NCBI RefSeq assembly: GCF_002282895.1
Contig: NZ_NRRB01000004.1
Location: 124,001 to 188,000, forward strand
Source of the DNA: Paraferrimonas haliotis
Lineage (GTDB): Bacteria > Pseudomonadota > Gammaproteobacteria > Enterobacterales > Shewanellaceae
DNA length: 64,000 nt
Direction: 5' to 3'
Both the position numbers and the translations under genes were made by a program. The notes beneath the pieces are model-generated. The model saw nothing but the letters and a program-made list of their open reading frames with translations. It was not told where the DNA came from and made no database searches. Below, in pieces: positions 32,239 through 41,212 of this stretch (positions within the stretch are counted from its first letter, which is position 1; every line of letters begins with the position of its first letter).

Positions 32239-32538
32239 ATGGCCGTAGAAACTCGATTTGTGGTGGTACGCAACGGAGCCGATAAGATGACATTTACCTC
32301 TAAAAAAGAAGCCGATGCATACGACAAGATGTTAGATGTCGCTGATAACTTAAGCGAGTTTATCGAAGAATCAAAAATAGTTGAAGATAAAGAACAATTA
32401 GAGCAATTGGCCTTCTATTTAGCTCAAGAAAGAGATACGTTAGCTCGCTTACTAAAAGGCGGACCGGTAAAAAAGGTAGCGAGCAAGCCAGCTAAAAAAG
32501 CCGATGTCGCTGCGATAAAAACCGCTGCAAATCAATAA
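32239..32538 (+). CDS. yebG: DNA-damage-inducible YebG-family protein
   Basis: This 99-residue protein closely follows E. coli YebG: MAVETRFVVVRNGADKMTFT at the start, then SKKEADAYDKMLDVADNL, and LAFYLAQERDTLARLLK. The C-terminal tail is lysine/alanine rich (KKVASKPAKKADV) and may contact nucleic acid. YebG is SOS-induced and its biochemical role is unresolved. The LexA box directly upstream shows the regulation. It is followed after 13 nt by msrC, so msrC may share SOS transcription. Confidence 0.94.
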   Translation: MAVETRFVVVRNGADKMTFTSKKEADAYDKMLDVADNLSEFIEESKIVEDKEQLEQLAFYLAQERDTLARLLKGGPVKKVASKPAKKADVAAIKTAANQ

Positions 32539-32551
32539 CGAGAAGAAATAC

Positions 32552-33016
32552 ATGAGCCAAAAACAAGCATTCTATTCCACCTTGCTAAACCAAGTTGAGG
32601 CAATTACCGAAGGCGAGCCAGATTGGGTAGCCAATATGGCCAACGTTTCGGCGCTGTTGTTTCATAGCTTGGAGCAAGTCAACTGGGTAGGCTTTTATCG
32701 ACGCCAACAAGAGCAATTGGTGTTAGGGCCGTTTCAGGGGCAGGTAGCCTGCATCAGAATCCCTTTAGGAAACGGCGTGTGTGGTGTAGCAGCAGAAAAA
32801 AATGAAGTACAACGGATAGCGGACGTTCACCAATTTGAAGGCCACATCGCTTGCGATGCCGCTTCGAATTCAGAAATCGTATTGCCAATTGTGCACAAGG
32901 GTAATGTTGTCGCGGTACTGGACATCGACAGCCCCGAGTTTAACCGCTTTGATGAGGCCGATGAGCAAGGTTTAACAGCTATCCAAAGCTACCTAAATTC
33001 TATTGCTGGTGAATAA
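32552..33016 (+). CDS. msrC: Free methionine-(R)-sulfoxide reductase (fRMsr, YebR), GAF domain
   Basis: This 154-residue GAF-fold enzyme reduces free methionine-R-sulfoxide using thioredoxin. The family motifs VNWVGFYRRQ, LGPFQGQVACIRIPLGNGVCG with two catalytic cysteines, and HIACDAASNSEIVLPI with the third Cys, are all present. VVAVLDIDSPEFNRFDEAD ends the domain. It sits next to letA, proQ and prc as yebR does in E. coli. A thioredoxin reductase gene is elsewhere in the window. Confidence 0.94.
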   Translation: MSQKQAFYSTLLNQVEAITEGEPDWVANMANVSALLFHSLEQVNWVGFYRRQQEQLVLGPFQGQVACIRIPLGNGVCGVAAEKNEVQRIADVHQFEGHIACDAASNSEIVLPIVHKGNVVAVLDIDSPEFNRFDEADEQGLTAIQSYLNSIAGE

Positions 33017-33096
33017 GCCAGCAGTTAACAGAAATTAATTGGTGAAATAGCCCACTTCAAGCTTATAATGGCGGTAATTGTGCCAAGAATCCTTTT

Positions 33097-33369
33097 ATGA
33101 AAGAACTTGTATCAATCCAGACGTTTCTGGTGTCGCCAATGGAAATTGGTGATTGGGAAGGCGAGGAAGAACTTGCCGCCGATAATTTAAACCGTATTTA
33201 TCACAGTATATATGCGAAAGCTGCAGACGATGTCGACCCTTCGGCGTTAGAAATGCTGCTGGAAGCTGTTTGGGATTACTGGCAACATAATCCTGGACTT
33301 ACAGAACTCGATGAAGACGAAATTGAAGCTTTTGTTGAGTGGCTCTATAACGAAGCTGAGACGGAATAA
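33097..33369 (+). CDS. Small acidic protein of unknown function upstream of proQ
   Basis: I do not recognise this 90-residue protein. It is strongly acidic, with clusters such as DWEGEEELAADN and LDEDEIEAFVEW, rich in Trp and Glu, with no signal or membrane segment. Predicted structure is helical. It lies 80 bp after msrC and 36 bp before proQ, on the same strand. The absence of a terminator suggests cotranscription with proQ and prc. Codon use resembles the neighbours. A role tied to ProQ is possible but has no direct support. Confidence 0.7.
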   Translation: MKELVSIQTFLVSPMEIGDWEGEEELAADNLNRIYHSIYAKAADDVDPSALEMLLEAVWDYWQHNPGLTELDEDEIEAFVEWLYNEAETE

Positions 33370-33405
33370 GGTTCCGTACTCAACAATCACTAATTGGAAG
33401 TAACA

Positions 33406-34050
33406 ATGGAAACAACCGATAAGTTAACTGACGTTAACCAGGTTATTGAGTATTTAGCTCAACAATTCCCCAACTGTTTCACCGCGGAAGGTGAGACCAA
33501 ACCTTTAAAAATTGGCCTATTCCAGGAATTGGCTGATCGGTTGGAAAACGATCCTAAAGTTAGCAAAACACAACTGCGAGTAGCGATTCGTCGTTACACC
33601 AACAGCTGGCGCTATCTCAAGTCCATTAAAGCAGGCCAACTACGGGTGGATCTTGACGGCAATGATTGCGGTGAGATAGAAGCTGAGCACGTTGAGCACG
33701 CTGCTAAGGCGCTAGAAGAAAGCCAAGCGAAAGCGAAAGCCATGCGCGCCGAGAAAATGGCTGAACAACGCAGAGCCGCCAAGAAAAGCGCCCGTGCTGA
33801 TTTAGCCAAAGCTAAACGCCCAGCCCGCAAGAAGGCACCAGCCAAAGCAACCGCCCAAAAAGAAACAGTGGAAGCAGAAGGCGTTACACCAGAAAGTTTG
33901 AATGAATTGAAACCTCAGCAAAAAGTTAAGGTCAAACTTGGCAAGTCTGCTGTTTCTGGTCAAGTATTAGAAATTGTAAAGCAAGAAGTAAACGTTCAAT
34001 TGGATAGCGGATTAACCGTCAAAGTACGATTAGAGCATATTCAAGTATAA
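33406..34050 (+). CDS. proQ: RNA chaperone ProQ
   Basis: This 214-residue RNA-binding protein has an N-terminal FinO-like domain (about 10-120) with FPNCFTAEGETKPLKIGLFQ, RYTNSWRYLKSI and AKAMRAEKMAEQ, a basic linker (residues about 125-160, KKSARADLAKAKRPARKKAP), and a C-terminal Tudor-like domain ending SGLTVKVRLEHIQV. ProQ binds many sRNAs and mRNA 3' ends. ATG 33406 follows a GGAAG ribosome site and is preferred to an upstream TTG. prc begins 25 bp downstream, as in E. coli. Confidence 0.95.
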   Translation: METTDKLTDVNQVIEYLAQQFPNCFTAEGETKPLKIGLFQELADRLENDPKVSKTQLRVAIRRYTNSWRYLKSIKAGQLRVDLDGNDCGEIEAEHVEHAAKALEESQAKAKAMRAEKMAEQRRAAKKSARADLAKAKRPARKKAPAKATAQKETVEAEGVTPESLNELKPQQKVKVKLGKSAVSGQVLEIVKQEVNVQLDSGLTVKVRLEHIQV

Positions 34051-34075
34051 CGACCTAAAACGGGAGTTGGTGTTG

Positions 34076-36121
34076 ATGCGAATAAAAAGTATTGCAGGTG
34101 CAATTCTACTTACCTATGGCTGTGTGGCCTCTTTCCCAGCGCTCGCGCTGAATCCTACTTTATCGGTAGATGATTTAAAGGTACTTAAGCAAGAGCCACA
34201 ACATAAAGTAGCCAGTAAACGTGTAACCGGCAAATTAAGCCGCTCCCATTATGAACGGGTAACCATAGACGACGCTTTTTCGGAAAAAGTGTGGCAACGC
34301 TATTTGAAACTGTTGGATTACAATCGCTCCTTTATGTTGCAAAGCGACGTTGACCGATTTAAGCAGTATCAATACGATTTCGATGACATGCTAAAAAGCG
34401 GCGAATTGTCTTCGGCCTATGACATCTACAACCAAGTCAACAAACGCCGTTTTGAGCGTTTCAGTTTTGCGTTATCGTTGCTAGACAAGGAGATGGACTT
34501 CGCCAAAGAAGGTGACCGTTATACCTATGACCGCAGTGAAAAACCCTGGGCGACCAGCGAAGCAGAGCTGGATGAAATTTGGCGCCAACGAGTAAAATTT
34601 GATGCGTTAAACCTCAAATTAACAGGCAAAGAGTGGCCGGAAATTGCTGAGATGCTCGGCAAGCGTTATAACAACGCCATTAAACGCCTAACACAGTCGA
34701 ACAGTGAAGACGTTTTCCAAACTGTGATGAATGCCTTTGCGCGCACTATTGAGCCTCATACCTCCTACTTATCACCACGCAATGCGGATCGCTTTAAGCA
34801 AGACATGAATTTGTCGCTGGAAGGTATTGGTGCCGTGTTGTTGATGAAAGACGACTACACCACCATTCGCAGTCTCGTGACAGGCGGGCCTGCGGCCAAG
34901 AGCGAAAAGCTCAGCCCAGACGATCGCATCGTCGCGGTTGGTCAGAAAGGCAAGGAACTGGTGGATGTCATCGGCTGGCGACTTGACGACGTGGTAGAGC
35001 TTATTAAAGGCCCGAAGGGCTCTGAAGTAGTGCTAGAGATTTTACCAAAGAAAGGCGGAGCAAATGCTAAGCCGTTCAAGGTTACTTTAGTACGAGATAA
35101 AATCAGACTCGAAGATCGGGCGGTTAAATCTAAGATTGAAGTGTCCGATAGCGGTGCATTCAAAGGCCAAAAAGTCGGCGTCATTGAGATACCGAGCTTT
35201 TATATGAATGTATCCAAGGACGTAGCCGCGAAGCTGAAAGAGTTTGAAAGTGAAGAGATTAAAGGTGTCATCATTGATCTTCGTATGAACGGCGGTGGCG
35301 CGTTAACCGAAGCAACAGCGCTCACCGGCTTATTCATTGAGCGTGGCCCGGTAGTTCAAATTCGCGACGCCAGTGGTCGCATTAGCCAAAATGCCGATAT
35401 GGATGGCAAGATCGCCTACGATGGTCCCTTGGTCATTATGGTCGATCGTTACAGTGCTTCCGCTTCTGAGATTTTCGCCGCGGCATTGCAAGACTATGGT
35501 CGAGCCTTGGTTGTGGGTGAAACCACTTTTGGTAAAGGTACCGTACAACAGCACACCAGCTTAGGTCGCATGTACGATATGTACGAAAAGCCTGTGGGCA
35601 ACCTACAATACACCATTGCAAAGTTTTATCGAATCAATGGCGGCAGCACTCAAATTAAAGGTGTAACTCCAGACATCCGTTTCCCTAGCCCCTACGAGCC
35701 AGGCGAGCATGGCGAGGCGGATGAAGATAATCCGTTACCTTGGGATAAAATTGCTCGGGTAAATTATCAGTATCAAGGTCGTATAACCCCAGAATTGGTT
35801 AAGGCACTGGATAACAATTACGAGCAACGGGTACAAGGTAACCCTGAGTACGATATTGTGATGGAAGACATTGCCGAGTACAAAACTCGTCATGCCGACA
35901 AGACCATTTCTTTAGTCGAGGCAGAGCGCATCGCAGAGCGAGATGCTGACGACGTTAAGTCACTCGCCCGAGCAAACGCTCGACTCAAAGAGCTAGGCAA
36001 AGAGCCTGTGACGGATTTGGACGACTTGCCTGATGATCTCGAAAAGCCGGATGTGTTCCTTGAACAGTCGGTTGCGATCACCCTAGATATGAGTCAATCG
36101 AACTTGTACGTCAAGCAATAA
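34076..36121 (+). CDS. prc: Tail-specific periplasmic protease Prc (Tsp)
   Basis: This 681-residue S41 protease has a signal peptide (MRIKSIAGAILLTYG...PALA). The PDZ domain lies about 230-320 (LSLEGIGAVLLMKDDYTTI). The catalytic dyad is Ser in DRYSASASEIFAAAL (about 460) and Lys in GETTFGKGTVQQ (about 487). A C-terminal DUF3340 helical region follows. E. coli Prc (682) degrades SsrA-tagged and other periplasmic proteins, and with NlpI controls the murein hydrolase MepS. The ATG has GGAG nine nt upstream. It directly follows proQ and ends in a strong terminator. Confidence 0.96.
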   Translation: MRIKSIAGAILLTYGCVASFPALALNPTLSVDDLKVLKQEPQHKVASKRVTGKLSRSHYERVTIDDAFSEKVWQRYLKLLDYNRSFMLQSDVDRFKQYQYDFDDMLKSGELSSAYDIYNQVNKRRFERFSFALSLLDKEMDFAKEGDRYTYDRSEKPWATSEAELDEIWRQRVKFDALNLKLTGKEWPEIAEMLGKRYNNAIKRLTQSNSEDVFQTVMNAFARTIEPHTSYLSPRNADRFKQDMNLSLEGIGAVLLMKDDYTTIRSLVTGGPAAKSEKLSPDDRIVAVGQKGKELVDVIGWRLDDVVELIKGPKGSEVVLEILPKKGGANAKPFKVTLVRDKIRLEDRAVKSKIEVSDSGAFKGQKVGVIEIPSFYMNVSKDVAAKLKEFESEEIKGVIIDLRMNGGGALTEATALTGLFIERGPVVQIRDASGRISQNADMDGKIAYDGPLVIMVDRYSASASEIFAAALQDYGRALVVGETTFGKGTVQQHTSLGRMYDMYEKPVGNLQYTIAKFYRINGGSTQIKGVTPDIRFPSPYEPGEHGEADEDNPLPWDKIARVNYQYQGRITPELVKALDNNYEQRVQGNPEYDIVMEDIAEYKTRHADKTISLVEAERIAERDADDVKSLARANARLKELGKEPVTDLDDLPDDLEKPDVFLEQSVAITLDMSQSNLYVKQ

Positions 36122-36136
36122 ACTATAGCTTCCAAT

Positions 36137-36162
36137 AAGCCAGTCGAGAGACTGGCTTTTTT
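36137..36162 (+). terminator. Terminator after prc
   Basis: AAGCCAGTC pairs perfectly with GACTGGCTT across a GAGA tetraloop, followed by six T residues. Confidence 0.88.
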
Positions 36163-36200
36163 ATTACATCGATGGATAACCTTTGTAGTAGGTATAAAAC

Positions 36201-38780
36201 ATGAGTCAACCACAAGCCCGTTATTTAAAAGACTACCAATCACCGGATTTCACCATTAATCACGTTGACCTAGACTTTCAATTGGACCCAAATAAAACCC
36301 GCGTCGTGGCTAAGTCACAAATTAAGCGTCTGCGCAAAGACGCAAAGGTGGTTAAACTGGACGGCGAAGATTTATCGTTAGTTTCGGTATTTGTTAATGA
36401 GAATGAGGTAACTCATCAGGTCATCACTCGCGAAGGCGGTATCGACATTAACGTCGACCTCGATGAATTTGAATTGACCATTGTAACCCATATCGATCCA
36501 CAAAATAATTCAAAGCTCGAAGGCTTGTATGTTTCGGACGGGGCTTATTGCACACAATGCGAAGCAGAAGGTTTTCGCCGCATCACATACTTCTTAGACC
36601 GTCCTGACGTATTGTCCACCTATCGAGTTCGTATCGAAGCGCCTCAATCTTTTCCCTACTTATTGAGTAACGGTAATCCACTCGAGCAGGGGAGCCTAGA
36701 TAACGATCGTCATTACGCACTTTGGCACGACCCGTATCCAAAACCAAGTTACTTGTTTGCATTGGTGGCGGGAGACTTCGATTTACTGCAAGACGAGTAT
36801 CAAACCAAGTCCGGTCGTAAGGTTGACTTACAAGTGTTTGTGGATAAAGGCAATTTGCACAAAGCAGAGCACGCCATGACGTCGTTAAAAAAGTCGATGC
36901 AGTGGGATGAGCAACGTTTTAATCTTGAGTACGATTTAGACATTTATATGATTGTCGCGGTTGATTTTTTCAATATGGGCGCGATGGAAAATAAAGGATT
37001 AAATCTGTTTAACACCAAGTACGTACTCGCAGATAAAGCCAGTGCTACTGACAACGATTTTGATGGTATCGAGTCAGTAATTGGGCATGAATATTTTCAC
37101 AATTGGACCGGCAACCGTGTCACGTGCCGCGACTGGTTTCAATTGAGTTTAAAAGAAGGGTTAACCGTCTTTAGAGACCAAGAGTTTAGCTCAGATTTAG
37201 GCTCGCGTACGGTCAACCGAATTGCTGCAGTTAAAGCCATGCGAACCGTTCAGTTTGCTGAAGATGCTGGACCTATGGCGCATCCCATTCGCCCTGAATC
37301 TGTCATAGAAATGAATAACTTCTATACCGTTACCGTTTATAACAAAGGTGCTGAAGTTATTCGTATGATGCACACCCTGCTTGGAGAAGCAGGCTTTCAA
37401 CAAGGTATGGCTTTGTACTTTGAGCGTCATGACGGTCAAGCGGTTACTTGCGATGATTTTGTGGCGGCGATGTCCGATGCGAATAACTTTGACTTTTCTC
37501 AGTTTAAGCGTTGGTATTCGCAAGCGGGCACTCCAATTGTACGGCTGCAAGAAGCCTATGATGACAAACGCCAATCCTATCGGCTAACGCTGGAGCAAGC
37601 CACACCCTACACCGCCGATGGCAGTGCAAAATTGCCGTTTCACATTCCTGTGGATATGGAGCTGCTCGACCGCCAAGGAAACTCTTTGGTTACAGAAGTG
37701 CTCAATTTTACTCAAGAGAAACAGCAGTGGACCTTTGAGGGCATCGCCGAAAAACCGATTGTATCGCTATTTAGAGAGTTTTCAGCGCCGGTTAAGCTAG
37801 ATTACCAATACTCTCAGGACGACTTAGTTCATTTGCTTAAGCACGCCAGCAACGAGTTTAGCCGCTGGGATGCCAGTCAAGCGTTGGTAAGCAGCAGTAT
37901 TTTGGCTAATGTAAAACGGCTTTCTAAAGGTGAGTCCTGTCAGTCATCTCCACAGCTTTGGGAAGCGCTACAATCAGTGTTGCAAACCCAGGCACTTGAT
38001 CCGGCATTCATTGCCGAATTAATGACACCGCCCACATTCGCCAGTTTAATGGACGAGTGCGAGCCGGTATTAGTGGATGAACTGATAACTGCTCGACAAT
38101 ACCACATTGATACCTTAGCTAAGCAATTGGCAACCGAGTTAGATGAGCGTTATCACGCATGTCTTCAACAAACCAATTTAAGCGGCGGTGAGGCGGTGGC
38201 GAATCGAGCTCTTAAAAACACCTGTCTGTATTATTTAGGGGTGCTAACGGACAAACAGGAGCTGGTCGTTAACCAATACCAACAGGCTGATAATATGACC
38301 GACAGCCTAGCGGCGTTGCACACGGCCAACGAGCATCAGTTACATCAACGCCAGCAGCTGATGATCGATTTTGAACAAAAATGGCTGCAAACCCCCTTAG
38401 TCATGGACAAGTGGTTTACCTTACAAGGCAAAAACCCGAACAAGGATATGTTGGCCTCGTTTGATGCTTTGCTTGAGCACAGTGCTTTTGCGTTAGCGAA
38501 TCCGAATCGGGTGTATTCCTTGATCGGCAGCTTTGCCAATGCCAACCCTAAGCACTTCCACAAACTGGATGGCAGCGGTTATCGCTTTTTGACTGACCTA
38601 TTAATAAAGCTCAACGACGTTAACCCGCAAGTTGCTGCACGTTTAATTACACCGTTAATCCAATGGCAACGACTCGATGAGACTCGTCAACAACTTATGA
38701 AAGCCGAGTTGAAAAGACTGCAGTCATTACCCAATTTGGCCAAAGACTTGTTTGAAAAAGTCTCAAAATCGTTAGCTTAA
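36201..38780 (+). CDS. pepN: Aminopeptidase N (M1 family alanyl aminopeptidase)
   Basis: This 859-residue cytoplasmic peptidase is close to E. coli PepN (870). The exopeptidase motif GAMEN lies near residue 259. The zinc site is HEYFH (H296, E297, H300) with the third ligand Glu in LKEGLTVFRDQEF. The N-terminal beta domain and C-terminal helical bowl are complete. It removes N-terminal residues downstream of ATP-dependent proteases and affects stress peptides. It is monocistronic by its flanking terminators. Confidence 0.97.
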   Translation: MSQPQARYLKDYQSPDFTINHVDLDFQLDPNKTRVVAKSQIKRLRKDAKVVKLDGEDLSLVSVFVNENEVTHQVITREGGIDINVDLDEFELTIVTHIDPQNNSKLEGLYVSDGAYCTQCEAEGFRRITYFLDRPDVLSTYRVRIEAPQSFPYLLSNGNPLEQGSLDNDRHYALWHDPYPKPSYLFALVAGDFDLLQDEYQTKSGRKVDLQVFVDKGNLHKAEHAMTSLKKSMQWDEQRFNLEYDLDIYMIVAVDFFNMGAMENKGLNLFNTKYVLADKASATDNDFDGIESVIGHEYFHNWTGNRVTCRDWFQLSLKEGLTVFRDQEFSSDLGSRTVNRIAAVKAMRTVQFAEDAGPMAHPIRPESVIEMNNFYTVTVYNKGAEVIRMMHTLLGEAGFQQGMALYFERHDGQAVTCDDFVAAMSDANNFDFSQFKRWYSQAGTPIVRLQEAYDDKRQSYRLTLEQATPYTADGSAKLPFHIPVDMELLDRQGNSLVTEVLNFTQEKQQWTFEGIAEKPIVSLFREFSAPVKLDYQYSQDDLVHLLKHASNEFSRWDASQALVSSSILANVKRLSKGESCQSSPQLWEALQSVLQTQALDPAFIAELMTPPTFASLMDECEPVLVDELITARQYHIDTLAKQLATELDERYHACLQQTNLSGGEAVANRALKNTCLYYLGVLTDKQELVVNQYQQADNMTDSLAALHTANEHQLHQRQQLMIDFEQKWLQTPLVMDKWFTLQGKNPNKDMLASFDALLEHSAFALANPNRVYSLIGSFANANPKHFHKLDGSGYRFLTDLLIKLNDVNPQVAARLITPLIQWQRLDETRQQLMKAELKRLQSLPNLAKDLFEKVSKSLA

Positions 38781-38803
38781 GCGGTAGTCAGGTAATCGAA
38801 AAT

Positions 38804-38828
38804 AGAGCAGCTAAGCTGCTCTTTTTTT
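38804..38828 (+). terminator. Terminator after pepN
   Basis: AGAGCAGC/GCTGCTCT stem with a three-nt loop, then a seven-T run. Confidence 0.87.
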
Positions 38829-39160
38829 ATGCGGACGCAAAATAAATTAGAGCAAATACTTCAAACACCTGTTAACAATCTGTTTTTAATAACTTCCAGT
38901 TAATCAGTAAAATTTACTTTTTTTACATAGACTTATAGCGGCTAAATGGCTGTATGTCGCATCCGCCTGAGCAATTTCAAATCTCAATTAGCCAATAACG
39001 CAACCGTATCTGGCTAACATCATAGTTTTAAAGTCAATTTTGTGTTTTCAACGCTTGCTCTACAGGGGTATATCTTGTAACAATGTTGTTATCTGCAGGC
39101 TAACAAAATGTTAGCTGTAATAATAACGAATAAACGAGCAGGTTAGGGAGAGAACCAATC
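38829..39160 (+). promoter_or_regulatory. AT-rich control region upstream of the DUF1302 gene
   Basis: This non-coding stretch of about 330 bp follows the pepN terminator. It is clearly AT-rich compared with the genes. I see no ORF, tRNA or transposon remnant. It holds two palindromes near its 3' end, annotated separately, and a weak promoter-like TTTCAA-N17-TATATC at 39046-39074. A purine-rich site GGGAGAG lies 7-13 nt before the DUF1302 ATG. Confidence 0.45.
39078..39114 (+). promoter_or_regulatory. Paired palindromes, probable operators of the DUF1302 cluster
   Basis: Two perfect inverted repeats lie 22-23 bp apart centre to centre: TAACAATGTTGTTA at 39078-39091 and CTAACA-AAA-TGTTAG at 39100-39114. 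They share the half-site TAACA. The second ends 46 bp before the ATG. Spacing of about two helical turns and a position just downstream of the weak promoter suggest binding of a dimeric repressor to both. The protein is unknown. Confidence 0.5.
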
Positions 39161-41200
39161 ATGAATAACAAGGCGCACAGCTTTAAGCAATCAGCGCTAG
39201 CGCTAGGCGTATCAGCAGCGATAGGCCTATCACTCAGTTCACCGGTCAAGGCCGTTACTTTTTCTTGGGGAGACATTGAAGGGAGTTTCGATTCAACTTG
39301 GACGGTTGGTGCAAGTTGGCGAGCAGAAAAGCGTAACTATGACGACTTAATCGGTAAGTCGAACCAGCCGCAATTTGACTGGACAGGCTATTCGGCCTTT
39401 AACAACCCCATCTACACTTCGTCAGAAATTTGGAAAGAGCCTGGCTCGTATTCAACCAACGGCGACCTTAGCAACAAGCTATACAGTCAAGGCGATACCA
39501 CCTCTGAAATCTTTAAAGGTGTTCATGAGCTAGAGTTGGTATACAACAACTTTGGTTTGTTTGCTCGCGGCATGTATTTCTACGACAAAAAGCTAAATGA
39601 CTCTAAATTTGATTACAACAATCCAGTAAGTGGACAAGCATTTGATGCGTGTGCTGACGACAAAGCGAAAGAAGTGCAATGTCAGGACGTACGCTTGTTA
39701 GACGCCTATTTGTTTGCTGATTTCGATTTCAACGATGGCTACAACCCGTTGTCGATTCGCGTGGGTCGTCAGGTAATTTCTTGGGGTGAAAGCACCCTAA
39801 TTCCGCACGGTATTGGTGTTATCAATGCCGTGGATCTTAATATTTTAAACCAGCCAGGTGCTGAGCTGAAAGAAGCCTTTCGTCCTCAAGGCATGGTTTG
39901 GGCATCCTTTGGTGTGACCGATAAGTTATCTGTTGAAGGTTTCTATCAGTATGAGTGGGAGCCAATTTGGGTTCCGGCACCGGGTTCATTCTTATCGACA
40001 AACGACTTTGCCGGTTACGGCGGCTACGCTAATAACGCCCAATTAGGCTTTACCGCGAATCCGGATTTGGATTTAAATTTCGTAATGAGCGAGATGGAAG
40101 TGTTGGCTCAGGCGGCTCTGTCGGGACAAGTAAGCCAAGAAGACTTGGGTAACATGATGCTGGCTTATTCAACTAAGGTGACCTTAGTTGAAGACCAATC
40201 GAAAGCTCGAGATGATGGCCAGTATGGTTTGAAATTAGCGTATTACTCACCAGAATTGGCTGATACTGAATTTGGTTTGTACTACATGAACTATCACTCT
40301 CGTCGCCCACTGATCTCTGGTACCGTTTCGGACTTCGGCGCAGCAGCGATTGGCGGAGACATTCAAACTTTGGCGGCAAGCCAAGGTCAGATTAACCGCG
40401 ACATCATGTTGTCTTTAGATACTTATTCGAAAGCGCAAATAGTCTACCCTGAAGACATCAAACTATACGGTATCAGCTTTAACACTAACATTGGCGCCAC
40501 GTCGGTTGCCGGTGAAATTGCCCATCGCCAAGATGAGCCGTTACAAATCGATGATGTTGAACTTTTGTTTGCGGCAATGCCACAGCAGCTTGCCAACGCA
40601 GGTTTGCGTCCAGATTTAGACGGCATTTCGCAAATGGACAACATTCAGCCGGGTGACTATGCCGAAGGCTTTGTTCGTCTCGATACCACTCAAGCGCAAG
40701 TAACCTTTACACACTTGTTTGGCCCTACATTGGGCAGTGATAACTTTACTTTCCTAGCAGAAGTAGGGGGTGTATGGATCCACGACATGCCAGGTTTTGA
40801 TGAACTGCGTTTAAATGGTCCTGGTACAGCTCGTAGCGGTGGTAACCCTGATATGCCAGGGATTATTGAAGCGGTTCACAACGGTCCAGAAACGAATCCG
40901 TTCCCAACCGACAGTGCATGGGGATATCGCCTAGTGGGTAAGATGGACTTTAATAACGCTTTTGCTGGTATTAACGTCGCGCCTCGGGTTATTTGGTCAC
41001 ATGATGTTAGCGGTATTACGCCAGATCCTATGTTCCTGTTCACCGAAGGCACCAAAAAGGTATCGGCGGGCATTAACTTTGATTTCCAAAGCCGCTGGGG
41101 CTTTGACATGAGTTATAACGCCTTTATGGGTGGCGTAGGCACAACCAATCAATTAGAAGACCGTGATTACTTCTCGGTCAACTTGAAGTATTCGATTTAA
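39161..41200 (+). CDS. DUF1302-family outer-membrane protein
   Basis: This 679-residue exported protein has a signal peptide ending near residue 31 (SLSSPVKA). The mature start VTFSWGDIEGSFDSTWTVGASWR is the DUF1302 signature. The rest shows many amphipathic beta strands with aromatic girdles (ELVYNNFGLFARGMYFY, LSIRVGRQVISWGE) and ends in YFSVNLKYSI with a terminal hydrophobic residue, as in beta-barrels. DUF1302 proteins have no settled function and usually occur next to DUF1329, as here (12 bp apart). A role in outer-membrane passage of hydrophobic compounds is a reasonable inference. Confidence 0.85.
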   Translation: MNNKAHSFKQSALALGVSAAIGLSLSSPVKAVTFSWGDIEGSFDSTWTVGASWRAEKRNYDDLIGKSNQPQFDWTGYSAFNNPIYTSSEIWKEPGSYSTNGDLSNKLYSQGDTTSEIFKGVHELELVYNNFGLFARGMYFYDKKLNDSKFDYNNPVSGQAFDACADDKAKEVQCQDVRLLDAYLFADFDFNDGYNPLSIRVGRQVISWGESTLIPHGIGVINAVDLNILNQPGAELKEAFRPQGMVWASFGVTDKLSVEGFYQYEWEPIWVPAPGSFLSTNDFAGYGGYANNAQLGFTANPDLDLNFVMSEMEVLAQAALSGQVSQEDLGNMMLAYSTKVTLVEDQSKARDDGQYGLKLAYYSPELADTEFGLYYMNYHSRRPLISGTVSDFGAAAIGGDIQTLAASQGQINRDIMLSLDTYSKAQIVYPEDIKLYGISFNTNIGATSVAGEIAHRQDEPLQIDDVELLFAAMPQQLANAGLRPDLDGISQMDNIQPGDYAEGFVRLDTTQAQVTFTHLFGPTLGSDNFTFLAEVGGVWIHDMPGFDELRLNGPGTARSGGNPDMPGIIEAVHNGPETNPFPTDSAWGYRLVGKMDFNNAFAGINVAPRVIWSHDVSGITPDPMFLFTEGTKKVSAGINFDFQSRWGFDMSYNAFMGGVGTTNQLEDRDYFSVNLKYSI

Positions 41201-41212
41201 GGCGGAACAACA

